Shown here: positions 48,153-60,059 of the stretch, piece after piece | Layout of the letters: every line of letters begins with the position of its first letter | Position numbering within the stretch: the first letter of the stretch is position 1 | From: Epiperipatus broadwayi | Taxonomy: Eukaryota > Onychophora > Udeonychophora > Euonychophora > Peripatidae | Assembly: GCA_028023455.1 (NCBI GenBank) | Contig: JAQFVV010012498.1 | Coordinates: 3,502,797-3,566,796 of the forward strand | DNA length: 64,000 nt | Reading direction: 5' to 3' | Notes under the pieces: generated by a model | What the model was told of the DNA's origin: nothing | Database searches by the model: none | The model's input: the letters and a program-made list of their open reading frames with translations, nothing else | Translations under genes and position numbers: made by a program

Positions 48153-49582
48153 TATATAACAGATACCCAAGATATGAAATAGGATGATATTGAAGCCTAT
48201 TTGTTGATCAAAATAATAACTGATAAATGAATATGAAATAATAGATATATTTGAATTTCTCTGATCATTTTCATTTAATAAATTATATTACTTTTAAAGA
48301 TAATTTAAATAAAATACACATCCTTTTTAAATACATGTAAAAAAAATTTACTACGCGCACATTTTTATATATAAAAAAAAATCATACGATATATAAGAGT
48401 GTCTGTTTTCACTATTTATTTGTCCATTGACTTATCCTCTGTTTTTATGACACAAAGAGAAATTTATTTCTCAGAAATAATAATTTGAACTTTATAATGC
48501 TTCACTAACAGTCCCTTCTCCTTTTCAGAGAGGAGAGTGCAATTTAATTGGCCTTTTTATTATTTTTTTTTTGATACAAATTAATCTAGTTGATCCTGTG
48601 TTCCTTTGCTCATGACACGATATTTATCCAAATCCAACGGTGGTTATACACCAAACTTTAAACCAGAAATATCTTTGTTTTTAAAACTAAAATAGCCAAT
48701 CTTTATATAAAACATTTTTTTCTTATAGGTTTCCTTTTTTTTTTTTTAACATTTTGTTATCATTTTCCTTGGAATCTTTCACAACTGCCCTTCAAGTGAT
48801 TGAACGGGCAGATAATTCAGGTTTATTTTTTCATGTTTTATGGTTTAACAGTTAAAAAAAATATTGAAGAACTTTTATTAGTAGAAAACTAGAAAATACA
48901 TCCGTTTGTGGCAATCACAAAAAGACGATAGCTTACTCTTCTAGTCTTTTGTGGCTTTTTTATAGGTTTTCTTTCTGATGTTCTGGTATCATAACAACCA
49001 CTGGAAAATACTAGAATAATGCTCAAACCAACCAAAATTTTTACAGCAGTTTTCACGCGGTTTGTAATGTAAGTTTGGAGAAAAAGATACATGAAAATTA
49101 AATCGAAATTCGATTAGATTTTTCCTATTATTTGTAAACCAAAATACAAAATTGAGATGACAACCTTTATTCACTTTATAAACACAAATAATTTACACAT
49201 ATATATTTTTTTAATAATAATATTTTTTTAAATTAATTTATAAACAAATATACATAACATAAAAACATTGAACTATATGTAATAATGTTACTATGGTGAC
49301 TGCATTAACAGAAAAATAAAATATGTAAAATAATATCGATCCTATTTAAGTAAACTTATATCGTACTGAATTGTTTTCAAAATTTATTTATTTCCTATAG
49401 TCAATTTAGTATTTTAAAACAAGAAACAACAGTAAACAATACTATTTAAAAGCTTTAGGTTGCCATGGTGATAAATTTAAATCTATATTTCCAAGATCTT
49501 CCATTATCTATCTATCGAGCAAAAGATATCAAACAAGATCAACAAACTTCTTTATTTTTTATTTTTTAAATACCTTGATCAT
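48153..49582. other. Unassigned AT-rich region
   Basis: 48.4-48.8 kb is somewhat less AT-rich. The minus ORFs at 48889-49174 have no recognisable domain. Confidence 0.45.
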
Positions 49583-49596
49583 TAATCTGAATATTC

Positions 49597-49638
<42 letters not shown>

Positions 49639-49652
49639 GAATATTCAGATTA
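49583..49652. repeat. (AT)n-centred perfect palindrome 6
   Basis: Arms TAATCTGAATATTCACAA and its complement around about 34 bp of AT; 70 bp in total. A second AT array follows at 49658-49681. Confidence 0.95.
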
Positions 49653-49656
49653 TATG

Positions 49657-49685
<29 letters not shown>

Positions 49686-49687
<2 letters not shown>

Positions 49688-50010
49688 GGACTTGAACTCA
49701 GACATTCAAGATTCTAACAGCTACCCACTCCATCTTATACATTCAAAACACATGTACACATAAATGTAAAAAAGATAAACGATCTCCAATAAAACTATTG
49801 TGTGCTGAATCAGTACCCATTACTTGGTCCAGATCACCATTTCACACAAATATATATATATAATCAGTGCTGGATCAGCACACAATACATATATTGTAAA
49901 TCATTTATTTTTTTCACATGCATGTGGTCATGTCTATTGGTTGTATAATATGGAATGGATAGCTGTGGGAAGCTTGAAACATCTGACTTCAAGTCCTTCT
50001 AATTACATTA
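49686..50010. repeat. Interspersed repeat family 1, head-to-head pair (copies f and g)
   Basis: 49686-49850 runs in the direction of copies a, d and e (GGACTTGAACTCAG, then CTCCATCTTATACA, then TTGGTCCAGATCACC). 49862-50010 is the inverse (GCACACAATA, then TTTTCACATGCATGTGG, then GGATAGCTGTGGGAAGCTTG and CTTCAAGTCC). A short AT run joins them, so the pair folds into a hairpin of about 150 bp arms, diverged. The family end at 50010 is only ~30 bp from the 3' end of the minus-strand RTE-like LINE. Confidence 0.65.
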
Positions 50011-50039
50011 GGTTTAGTAAAGATAATATCATCATTATC

Positions 50040-51840
50040 AACCATTATTAATCCACTGCAGGATAAAGGTCTCTCCAAGTTTAATTCATTTTCTCTGATC
50101 TCTATTCTCTTTTTTTTACCAACACCCCTTGTATAAATTCTTATTTCATTTATTCATTTCACATGTTATTCCTTCCTGGGTCTTTTACAATCTCTTGGAA
50201 TCCAGTTTAAGATTTCAACTGTCCATCTATTATCATAACTTCTAGTAATATGTCCACACCAACTCCAATTTAGTCTTTTAATTTTTTCAATGATATCAGT
50301 ACCACCTGTTTGTTCTTTTATCCATATTATTGCATTTTCAATCTCTTCTTGTTACTCCTAACATGCATCTCTCCATACTTCCTTGAGTGGTTTGAAGTCA
50401 CTGTATTCCTCTTCTATTCAGTGTCCAAATCTCAGATCCATAGGTAAAAACTGGTAAAACACATTTATTAAAAACCTTTCTTTTTAAACACATAGGTATA
50501 TTTCCTTTTATTTTAAAGATATTTTTACCAACAGCACTCCAACCAAATTTAATTCTATAATTAATTTCATTGATTATGTTTCAGTCTATATTAATAATCT
50601 GATCACTTCTTCTAATTCATCATAATAAATTTTTATTTTCATCTTTTAAGAAAATCCAATGAAGATTACTTTAGTCATTCAACATTTACCTTTAGTCCTA
50701 CTTTCTTACTTCATGCAACCCTTCCTGAATCTCTAGATCATTATTTGCAAAAACAAGTTCACCATCTAAAAATCCTAAATGACTTAAATAATCTCCATTT
50801 GCTTTTAGTCTTTTAGCTTCCCATTTTTAATTTCCAAAATACTTTTTGCAGCACTGCTGTAAAAAGTTTTGGAAATATGGATTCATCTTGTCTTACACCT
50901 TTCTCAATCTTAACCTTCCTAGTACCATTATGTAATATAATTGTTGCTGTTTCAGTTTTATAAATATTTTTCAGAATATAACAATATCCTGAGTCTATAC
51001 CTTGATCATCCAATGCTTTAATCACTGAAGAAATGATTGTAGATAAAATGGCTTTTCATAATCTACAAATAAAAAGCATAATGGCATCTCATATTCATGG
51101 GTTCTTTATTGAAATTCTGTCAATACTTGAATATAGTCTACTGTACTAAAATCATTTTTAAATCCAATTTGTTCTTTTGTTTGGTTGAAATTGAATGTTC
51201 TCTGCAGAGAAATTGTAATTATCTTGGTAAAAATTTTGTGTAAAACTGATAAAAGGCTGATAGGTCTGCAATTTTTAATATTTTCTTTTATCACCTTTTT
51301 TTAAATATTAATATTAATACTGCATTCTTCCAATCATCTTGTACATCTTTATCTTTTAGACATTTGGTATATAACATTGCCAATTTTTTTTCTATTTCTT
51401 CACCTACTTCTTTTAATATATCAATTATAATTCTATCATTACCTGGAGCTGCTGCTTTCTTCATAAATTTAATTGCATGTCTCACTTCTTCATTTAAAAT
51501 TTTGGGCAATTCAGAAAATAGACCTATTGCATAATATCATCTATCTTTTTAGAAATAGTTCTTTTTTTATTATTGCATATATTATTTTTGTACCAATATC
51601 AAAATGTTGTTTTACACTTTTGTGACCTTTTCGATTGTTAGTTCACGATTATACTTTCTTATATCATTATCAACTCATTTTCACACCATAACACAAAATT
51701 CGATATACTCAACTCTTTTTAAGGCATAACTTTTGCATATCTTTATATTCCTTCTTTTCTTTGTAAATTTCCTAGTCTCAGTAGAAATTTTATTCATCAA
51801 TTGCTGCTTTTTTCTACCTGATATCACTGATGCAGATTTT
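50040..51840 (-). pseudogene. RTE-like LINE ORF2, 5' truncated and degraded
   Basis: Encodes the reverse transcriptase part of a non-LTR retrotransposon, which primes on nicked target DNA. Reading minus from 51840: a basic linker (KKQQLMNKIS-type, near 51800), then AAAPGNDRIIIDILKEVGEE (51380-51450, family pattern A.G.D.I..E-L), NCRPISLLSVLHKIFTKII (about 51215-51275), QIGFKNDFSTVDYIQ (about 51120-51165), FVDYEKPF near 51050 (motif A, aspartate kept), GVRQDESIFPKLFTAVLQ (about 50845-50900, family RQGD.ISP.LF) and DGELVFANND near 50745, where the catalytic F-A-D-D is mutated. The C-terminal tail (50570-50050) matches the + copy at 34885-35410. Several frameshifts and stops break it; minus ORFs at 51291-51509, 51106-51294 and 50813-51025 are its pieces. 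The endonuclease is missing. Confidence 0.75.
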
Positions 51841-52467
51841 AAAAGTGTGGGTTTTTTTAAAAAAAAAAAACAATATCAGACACTGTTCATATTTTTATAT
51901 AAACATTAAAACAATTTATTACTTTAATCAGGAATCGCCAGCCATCATCTACATACAAGTATATATGTAGGCACACTCATAAATCTACTCAAGTTATACA
52001 TTTATTAATTTATACAATTCTTATAATAAATATGTTATATATAAGTGTAATTAATGTTTAACAATAGTAAATTGCTCAATAAGAATGTTATAAAAATCAC
52101 AAAGTGTGGAACTGTACCAACAAATCGTATGATATCATTATTAAACAACAGAATGGAGATATAATTTAATGTAATATATTTACTTTTAATCTGCTTTTAA
52201 ATTAATTTGTTCATCATATAAGAAAGCAGACTTTATCAATCTTTAATGTAATCTAGGCTATAACAATGTACATAATTATAGAAGTCGCCATAAAAATTCT
52301 ACCTGATAGAAGCCTAAGAAACCTGGTCGAATGTCAAAACAAAGTAATGGCCTAACAATCTTGCATTCTAAAATAAAATTTATTTTCCGGTAATATTTGC
52401 GAAAATCTTTAACAATGCTTAAACATAAATTTGTCCACAATGTTGTTTTCAAATAATTAATAATAAC
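51841..52467. other. Unassigned AT-rich stretch
   Basis: The ORF at 52276-52491 (minus) overlaps the following hairpin and has no motif. Confidence 0.45.
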
Positions 52468-52639
52468 TCCAACACAATTGAAATAAAACAACTATATAAA
52501 AATAAATATCTCATTTATTATTGAACCGGTTTTCACCCTATATTAGTATTTTGAAAGGCCCTAATATAGAGTGAAAACCGGTTCATTAATAAAGAAAATA
52601 TTTATTTTTATATAGTCGTTTTATTTCAATTGTGTTGGA
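52468..52639. repeat. Long hairpin with 79 bp arms and 14-base loop
   Basis: 52468-52546 and 52561-52639 are reverse complements with about five or six mismatches, enclosing TATTTTGAAAGGCC. Outer ends read TCCAACACAATTG. The arm includes GAACCGGTTTTCAC, itself partly palindromic. It could be a fold-back MITE or, if transcribed, a double-stranded RNA source. No ORF. Confidence 0.9.
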
Positions 52640-53404
52640 ATATATATATATGATTTAGTCAGATTTAACCAAACAGTTCATATATAATATCGATTTTTTA
52701 AACAATAACAGGAAATTACCGGAAGTGCTAAAACTATCCGTATCACTAAAGATTATTTGTAAAAGCTGATCGTGATTCAATTCAACACTGAAAATACTGA
52801 TGCATCATCTGTAATCACTTATTATTAAATTGCTGGGTCTTACAAATTGTTACTTGATTCACATGTATTCATTTTTCTCAAGAAATATCGTATAACACTG
52901 GAATAGATGAAAACATTTCGATAATATACATATTCATAACGCATTTGGTGACTATAAATATATTATGTTTATTATTATTTATATGTATGTGATTGAACTA
53001 AAGGATGAACAACCTATTAATCAAGATTTCCTATAAGTAATTATTAAAAACATAAATTGTTTATTATCTTAATTGATTGTTTATATTTCTTAGAGCTAAT
53101 TGCATACCATTAAATAACTTTTTTAAAAAATATGTATCGGTAGGAAAAAAGAAAATAGAATAAGATTTACAAGGTTACTTTATTTTTTTTAGGTTTATTT
53201 TATACTTGTTTAATCTATTAATTTTATTACAATAGTCTTCCTTTCCGGAAACCCATTACATTAGCTGCTCTGCCAAACAGATGTAGTATGGCTAGCACTG
53301 TATGTTGCCTTGAGTAACTCATAGTTTTGGTGCTGCAATTATTATTAAACTAACCAACTACTTGTTAGAACACACCTGAAGCTCCCGTGCACTACCATAC
53401 CTAT

Positions 53405-53480
<76 letters not shown>

Positions 53481-53749
53481 GTAGCTGCAATGACAAGGCA
53501 TTGTCTTTGAAAGCTGCTGTATACATATATAAAGTGATAACTATAAGTCATCTTACACAAAAGTTAATAAATGTTTCAAATTTCTCCAATTTGATATACA
53601 AAAAGCATTAAAATTACAATAATAATTAATGTTGCTACTTCTTCCACTAATTGACAAAGTCAATCACTAAATGTCAACAGCAAAATATAGACTCTAAAAA
53701 TTAACATTTGGTTTGCAGTAATTTAGAAAATAAAAGTCAAGTCAAAGTC
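52640..53749. other. Unassigned AT-rich stretch with an (AT)n array
   Basis: (AT)n at 53408-53479. The overlapping YIYIYI ORF is the repeat translated. Nothing else recognised. Confidence 0.5.
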
Positions 53750-54830
53750 AGAAATTTTGAGTATATAATTAAAGGGTTGAAATATGGTTGACAAATACAC
53801 AATCACATTGTTACATTTAGATATATGACCAAGGACATAAGAAACTCATGATTACTGGAACTTACATTAGCTTAAATGATTGAAAAAAAAATAGAAAGAG
53901 TGAAAGCCTTATTCTATCATAAACAATATAGACTTTGATGAACCAACACTTACAATGCAGCTGGATGTATTCTTCATCAGGAATTGTTCATTTATTATTC
54001 ACTGTGAACCCATCAGTAGCTTTAGCACAGCACACTTAATAGCTTCATAACTAGATAAATGGATTTAGACTTTGTGATGCAAGTGCATTTACCAAGTTAA
54101 AATATTCATTATTTCATAATAGGCAATAACTACTGCATCATTGTTAGCCACATATGTAGAGCTATTATTTTATTTAAATTATTATATAGACATGGGAATT
54201 GGACATTATATCAGCAAACTATAAAAATATTACAAAATTTTTATTTAATGATGTTCCATAAAATTCTAAAAACACAATAGCATAATTATAAATGAATGAA
54301 TATGTTCCTTAAGTTTCTGGATGTTATACTATAGGATCCACTATTATAAAAAACACCTTCATTGGATTGAACATGCAAAATGATTAAACAGTGGAAGACT
54401 TTCTAAAAGGTGTTTTATAGTGAACCTTAACATAATTTTATTGAGAAAGGTAGACCATGTCTACATTATAGAGATTATATTGAAGACATTCTTGAAAAGT
54501 GCAAATTTGATTGCTTTCCATTGGGGAAATATGGTAGAAAATAGAATAAAATATATTAAAGAGCTACAATTAGTCATAGTGTTGAAGTATTTCACAAAAT
54601 AAGATTTTCTGCAGAAGAAATGAAAAGAAAGCATTACAAAATATCAAGTAAAATAAACAATGGCTAGCATGTTCTATATATGTATACATATTCATGGTTT
54701 ACAGATTGATGTGTATAGTCATTGCAAAACTCTTATCTAGAACACTTTTGTTATCTTCTTTTTCTTTGGAGTTGGACTGGCCACATATATTTATAAATGG
54801 CTGATATATAAAAAACAAAAAAAATATTAT
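53750..54830 (+). pseudogene. C-terminal part of a second LINE type, degraded
   Basis: Frames on + recover the tail of a non-LTR retrotransposon polyprotein that is distinct from the RTE-like copies: ASAFTKLKYSLFHNRQ-like sequence near 54090-54125, LLYRHGNWTLYQQTIKILQ at about 54175-54235 (family Y-G-x-E-x-W-T-L-Y..H-I-K-x-L-E), MMFHKILK at about 54250, KVFYSEP, then GRPCLHYRDYIEDILEKCKF at about 54448-54505, FPLGKYGRK near 54520, and SAEEMKRKHYKISSKINNG at about 54610-54665. It ends near a VYSHCKTLI segment in the place where the family has a C..C zinc-finger-like end. Stops and frameshifts are frequent. The 60-codon ORF at 54420-54602 is in a different frame from some of these motifs. Upstream reverse-transcriptase motifs were not found. 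Confidence 0.55.
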
Positions 54831-55632
54831 AATAAACTAAAAAAAACTCCTAAATTTAAACTATCTTAGATAGTTCATAATAGGTATGGAAAACTATATA
54901 TGTATATATGAAAGTTGGGTTAACAATAAAATCTGTTTAACCAATATATTATTATCAGCTACTAAATACTGAATATTGATGAGATCTACAATTCTGGATA
55001 ATGGAATAATTTTTAGATGAGAAGGGGAAATTATGAAAAACAAAAATATTTAATCCAAAGTGTTTCCCTATGTATTGTGAGAAAAAATGGTAGTGCATCA
55101 AAGACCAGGTACTGTTTTTAATATAAAGTTTTTTATTCTATTCTATGTGTCCTTCTAATATTCTCTTTCCACTATTTTAACTTTATTGGGTTATTCCTTC
55201 CAGTTATTAAAAGCACCTATGTCATTAATCATTCCAGTGCATTGACTTCTTTCATGAGACTATATATTTGTGTAAGATTTTTTTTTTTACTTTACAAAAA
55301 ATACAATTTCTCGAATTATTTCATAGTAAGAATATTTTATGTTATTTCAAAATTTTAAACTTAATCCTAATATTTCCTGATTACTAAAGTATTAGAAAAC
55401 ATATTGTTTTTAGTTTTAATTAGAACATACATGATGTATAAACAGTAGAGAGTTAAATTTGTAATTTCCCTTCAAAACAACAAATTCCCCTAGCAAATCC
55501 TGATATTTGTTTATTGTATTAATGAATTTTTATTATTATTTAGTTTATAATTTTTTTTAATGGATAAATGCAATTTACAAAAATTATGATTTTAATAGAC
55601 TATTTCTTATCATATTCTGATTCCTCATCCCA
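54831..55632. other. Unassigned AT-rich stretch
   Basis: Nothing recognised. Confidence 0.5.
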
Positions 55633-55639
55633 TTATTAT

Positions 55640-55679
<40 letters not shown>

Positions 55680-55690
55680 GTGTATAATAA
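55633..55690. repeat. (AT)n-centred palindrome 7 (imperfect)
   Basis: TTATTATACACA and TGTGTATAATAA around an AT run. The left side has about five extra CA units, consistent with microsatellite growth after the palindrome formed. Confidence 0.85.
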
Positions 55691-55740
55691 TTCAGATTGC
55701 TACAATATATATATATATATATATTGTAGCAATCTGAATT
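55689..55740. repeat. (AT)n-centred perfect palindrome 8
   Basis: Arms AATTCAGATTGCTACAAT and complement around AT. It shares two bases with palindrome 7, so the two are back to back like the pair at 10045-10195. Confidence 0.95.
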
Positions 55741-57114
55741 ACATTTAAGATAGGGATTATCATATACAAAAAAATTGTCACAATTATATATGTTAGTAGA
55801 GTTTTGAAGTCATCAAGTGATGTTTATTGTAATTTTGAAATTATTATACACCCAAGCAAATATAAAATAGTAAATCTGGATATATTTTTCTTTTATCTTT
55901 TTAGTAAAAAGCAATCTGATAAGGAATTTCCAGTGCTAATGTAAATCTTACTATAAAGTTACTCATAAGTTTAAAGATGTATATTTTAATAAATGTTCCA
56001 GTAATGTTTTGTCTATTCACACATGGTTTAGATAAGTAAGTAATAAATTACAATGACAAAATGCTAACAAAATAATGAGGCATATAATTTATTTACATAT
56101 ATACATTAGAAATTACCACACACAATGGTGTAACTTCACATAATTGACTTATTGATTTTGACAAATTCATTTATGTGAAATAAACATTTATAAATCCAAT
56201 TATTATTATTATTTTATTTTTAGTTTAATGATTTAGATTATGCACAAACATTGTGCACATAGTATAAATAGCCTAAATGCTTTTAAACAATTAATATTTG
56301 ATATTTATAATAATATTAACATTAGTTCTTTTTGAATGAATTCCATTCAACTGCATAGAACTCTAATCACACACATCTTATTATCACCTTTCTATGATGA
56401 GACAACCCTAAAAAATGAGGATAATACAACATTATAAATTAAGATAAATAATTAACTAATTGACTATGGTGATCACCATCAGGCCATGATATTATTAATT
56501 GTGATAAAATAATGGTAACATACAGAAAATAACATCTTTACTACAATAGTTTATGAACAATAATAAATACATGTATAAAGTATATGCAAAAGGTAGGAAT
56601 TAACTTCTATAATATACCACTGTTTAGAGTATTTATTTCACCACATACGAATGACTGTTAGTCACAAATATATCACAACAAAATATATATGAAGATAAAT
56701 CAGATAATCTATGGTATAAATTTTTTATCTAATGCATAGTATTACACTAAACAAATAATGAAAATAAGAGATCAGCAATCTGCAAATTGTTTTACAATCA
56801 TTTATTACTAATACATTACATAAGAATCACTTATATATGAGTAGTATAATTAGAATTGACTGTTTTCAGCCATCCATTTCTATCAGTTTTATTTTCTCAA
56901 AACAAAAGAAAATTTGCTCAAACTGAATCATATTCATATAAATAAATACGACCTTAATCTAGCCTATCTGTGCAGCATGATTGAACTCCATACTTAATTG
57001 ATTAATTTGCAGATTTAACATTTTGTTTATATTTAAATGCAGTGGAATTGACTAATTTAATTAACATTCAAATAATTGCAAGCTTGGCCAGAGATTGCTA
57101 AATTATACTTTAAC
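55741..57114. other. Unassigned AT-rich stretch
   Basis: Nothing recognised. Confidence 0.5.
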
Positions 57115-57520
57115 TGATTTAGATAAACCACAAAACATCACATGATCAGTATTTCTTATTCTAGCACATTTCTGTTGTTAACACAGGCAAAATGGGTAGT
57201 GCCACTCAGTGCCAAACAGAATGATCAATGTATGCCAGAAGGCTTGTGCGTAAAATCCCCATCTAGTACCTACTCATCCAATATATGTTTAATAGGATAG
57301 TGGTAGGCATGGTTGTTAAAAAGCCAAAGATACCAAAATGTATGGGTACTGAACTGGGTTAAGATCCCTATGACTATATAAGATATTGAGCTTAGATTGA
57401 AAATATTAATGTGTTTTCAATTTTATTCTCATAGTATTGTAGTTAAGTAGAGATAAAATGTGTTTGCTGGAGAGTGCATTAGATTCTAAGATCTAGATGC
57501 AATGCTCTCAGATCCAAAGC

Positions 57521-57591
57521 TCCTCACTGACGAAGGCTACAAGCCAGCAAACTGGTCTGGGGATATTGGATGAGTAGGCACTTGATGGGGA
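57521..57591 (+). ncRNA. Degenerate hammerhead-like motif, unit 1
   Basis: TCCTCA (57521-57526) directly precedes CTGACGA (hammerhead consensus CUGANGA), followed by a stem GGCT-ACA-AGCC, then AGCAAAC in place of GAAAC, and later TGGGGA (57586-57591), which pairs with TCCTCA as stem I allowing one G-U. Stem III (CTGGT with ACTTG) is weak and the usual U-H before the cleavage site is absent. If a ribozyme, it is decayed. Confidence 0.35.
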
Positions 57592-57976
57592 TTTTATGTA
57601 TAAGCCTACTGGAATCTATTGATTACTCTGGTTGGCACTGAGTGGCACTACTGTATAAAGAGTTTTGCCTGTGTTAATAGCAGAAATGTGCTAGTATAAG
57701 AAATAGTGATCATGTGATGTTTAGTAATTTAACACCAATTCTGCCTAAAAGGATGCTGGTGGCTATGGTTGTTAAAGAGCCAAAGAAACCGAAATGTATT
57801 GGTACTGAACTGGGTTCAGACCCATATGACTATATAAAATATTGAGCTTAGATTGAAAATCTTAAGAGGTTTTCAATTTTATTCTCATAGTTTTGTAGTT
57901 AAGTAGAGATAAAAGGTGGTTTCTGGAGGGTTGCATTAGATACTAAGATTTAGATGCAGTGCTTTTAGATCCAAAG

Positions 57977-58047
57977 ATTCTCACTGATGAAGGCCACAAT
58001 ACAGAAACTAGTCTGAGGATATTGGATGAGTAGCACTAGATGGGAAT
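57977..58047 (+). ncRNA. Degenerate hammerhead-like motif, unit 2
   Basis: ATTCTCA (57977-57983) directly precedes CTGATGA, then AGGCCACAATACA with a poor stem II, GAAAC at 58004-58008, stem III CTAGT (58008-58012) with ACTAG (58035-58039), one unpaired A and TGGGAAT (58041-58047), which pairs with ATTCTCA as stem I. Relative to unit 1 one stem-I pair changes from G-C to A-T on both sides. The position before cleavage is A instead of the required U. Confidence 0.4.
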
Positions 58048-58148
58048 TTTATGCACAAGCCTTCTGGCATCCATTGTTTATCTGGTTGGCACTGAGTGGC
58101 ACTACTGTATGGAGAGTTTTGCCTGTGTTAATGTTGATTTAGATAAAC

Positions 58149-58299
58149 TTATTATTTTAAATTAGCAGTGGACTAAACTGTGGCATTTATAAAGAAAACA
58201 ACACAGCAATCTTTTGCTATCCATGCACATAAAAGATTAAACACATAATTATTAATTTTGTAAATAAAATTGTTATTAATTAATTTGAGTTAATGGACT

Positions 58300-58363
<64 letters not shown>

Positions 58364-59713
58364 TGTAACATTTTTCACATTTTAATAGATTCTAGTAGGC
58401 CTTCTCGTATTCACTATAAATTTAGTAAAAGTTAATCAAGTTATGAATACAGAAAATGCAAATATTTCTATAAAACAAAACCATATTTCCTGATTAACTG
58501 GCCAACCAATTATTTTGACTTACACTAACAGTGGAATCAGCCTTTTATTTATTTTTTTAAGGGTGTCAGGATTCATATAAGAATCTGCTGAAATCTGTAT
58601 CATCACCCATCGCAAATTGAAAGGAAAATTATTTTTTAAAAAAACTGGGTCATACTGTAGCTAAGGTTTTTTTTTTTTTTTTTGAGAAATTATTCCTGGG
58701 GCTTAATTAATAAATATTGGCAAAGGGTTAATTATACATTCAAGTTCTAATAAACTAAAATAAATAACTAAAATTAATAATGTACAAATGAAATTGATTT
58801 TAAAAGGTAAATATTTTATTATGCAATTAAAATATTTAATAAATAATTATTATTATTTAGAAAGGACCATGCATGCTAATCCAGGAAATCATTTTATACA
58901 ACCAATACAGTACATTTCTTTTAGTTCTCTTTTTAAACAATCCATGGATCAAAATGTCATAAATCAGAGAATGTCTCTCTCAGAGTTATATCATAACTTT
59001 ATATTAAGAATTGTTTGCAGACTTAATTTAGTCAATATTGGGATATGAATAGCTTAGCTTACCGGTAAGTTTGTATAGATTTATGGGATCCCAAGCTCAT
59101 AGAAATTATAATTGTTCTCTCCTTCTGGCATCTTCAATTATTGGTCTGTGCTATAGCTAGAGCTTGATCATGATAATCTCTTCATTACGGTGTTCACAAG
59201 GCTTCATTTTCATTCTTGCATGATGGATTTGTTCAGCAATTGGTGCACCTGTGCAGAAGTGTATTACTGCCACAGATTATACTCACTGAAACTTCCAACT
59301 CCAAGCCACAGAATCAGAAGGTAAAGAAAGACCTAGATCAAAGTTGTTCTCTTCTTTTTATACCCCAATCCAGTTTTTGAAACTTCTGCGCATGTTATTA
59401 TTATCATGACACTTAGATTTATAATCTTACACATTCTTTATTAACGTTAGGTTACAAAGTCTTTTTTTTTTTTACATAATTCCACCATATTTAATTAGCT
59501 TCCAAAAACGTTTTATTTAATGTAATCTTTTACTTTGAAATTCCTTTCTAATTTTAAGTTTTAATTGAATTACAGATAAATAATTCAAAACAAAAAGAAT
59601 CAACTCTCATTGTACATTAAAAAATAAACTAAATTACACAAACTAAAAAAAAATTACTTTTTCTTTTTTTAGCTTTTAAAAGGTCTTTGGACCATCTATT
59701 TGTAAATGGTACA

Positions 59714-59748
<35 letters not shown>

Positions 59749-60059
59749 ATTAGTAATAATTTAGAGACTCATTACACACATAAATATATAAAATTTAATA
59801 TAAAAAATTTAATTAACAAAATAATATAAATTTCATTACTGTACTATAATTTAGTAATTATTAAAAGCAAACCTCATGTTTTATGAACTCTGTCTGCTAA
59901 TCCACATCAATGGCTTTTGGTTGCTTGAAATCAGCCGCTTTTTGAGGTATGGTACTATTTTTATGGTTGTTTTAAACCTTACAAAAAGTCCCGTAAGATG
60001 CTGCCCTCTCTCTAATTATTGTACAAGTAAAAAATCAATATATGTGACATTGAAAGTCT
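58149..60059. other. Unassigned region with simple repeats
   Basis: (AT)n at 58303-58360, a T run at 58666-58683, and AT then GT repeats at 59713-59748. 59.05-59.4 kb is less AT-rich but no element was recognised. ORFs at 58788-59048 and 59876-60061 have no motif. Confidence 0.4.

Larger units (their letters stand above)
57115..58148 (+). mobile_element. Composite tandem repeat element with 14 bp flanking direct repeats
   Basis: TGATTTAGATAAAC occurs at 57115-57128 and 58135-58148 and flanks the whole block, as a target-site duplication would. Inside: unit 1 at 57293-57677 and unit 2 at 57751-58133 are direct repeats (~385 bp, period 458, about 85% alike by eye), and the left edge 57134-57285 is an inverted copy of 57567-57723. 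The inverted part carries TTAACACAGGCAAAA (57178 on) against TTTTGCCTGTGTTAA (to 57677). Deleted relatives lie at 38580-38668 and 62508-62599. No ORF. It may be a TIR element with nested duplication or a retrozyme-like tandem element. Confidence 0.7.

Noticed and set aside
52276-52491. 71-codon minus ORF beside the hairpin
   Set aside because: It overlaps the hairpin arm and has no recognisable feature.
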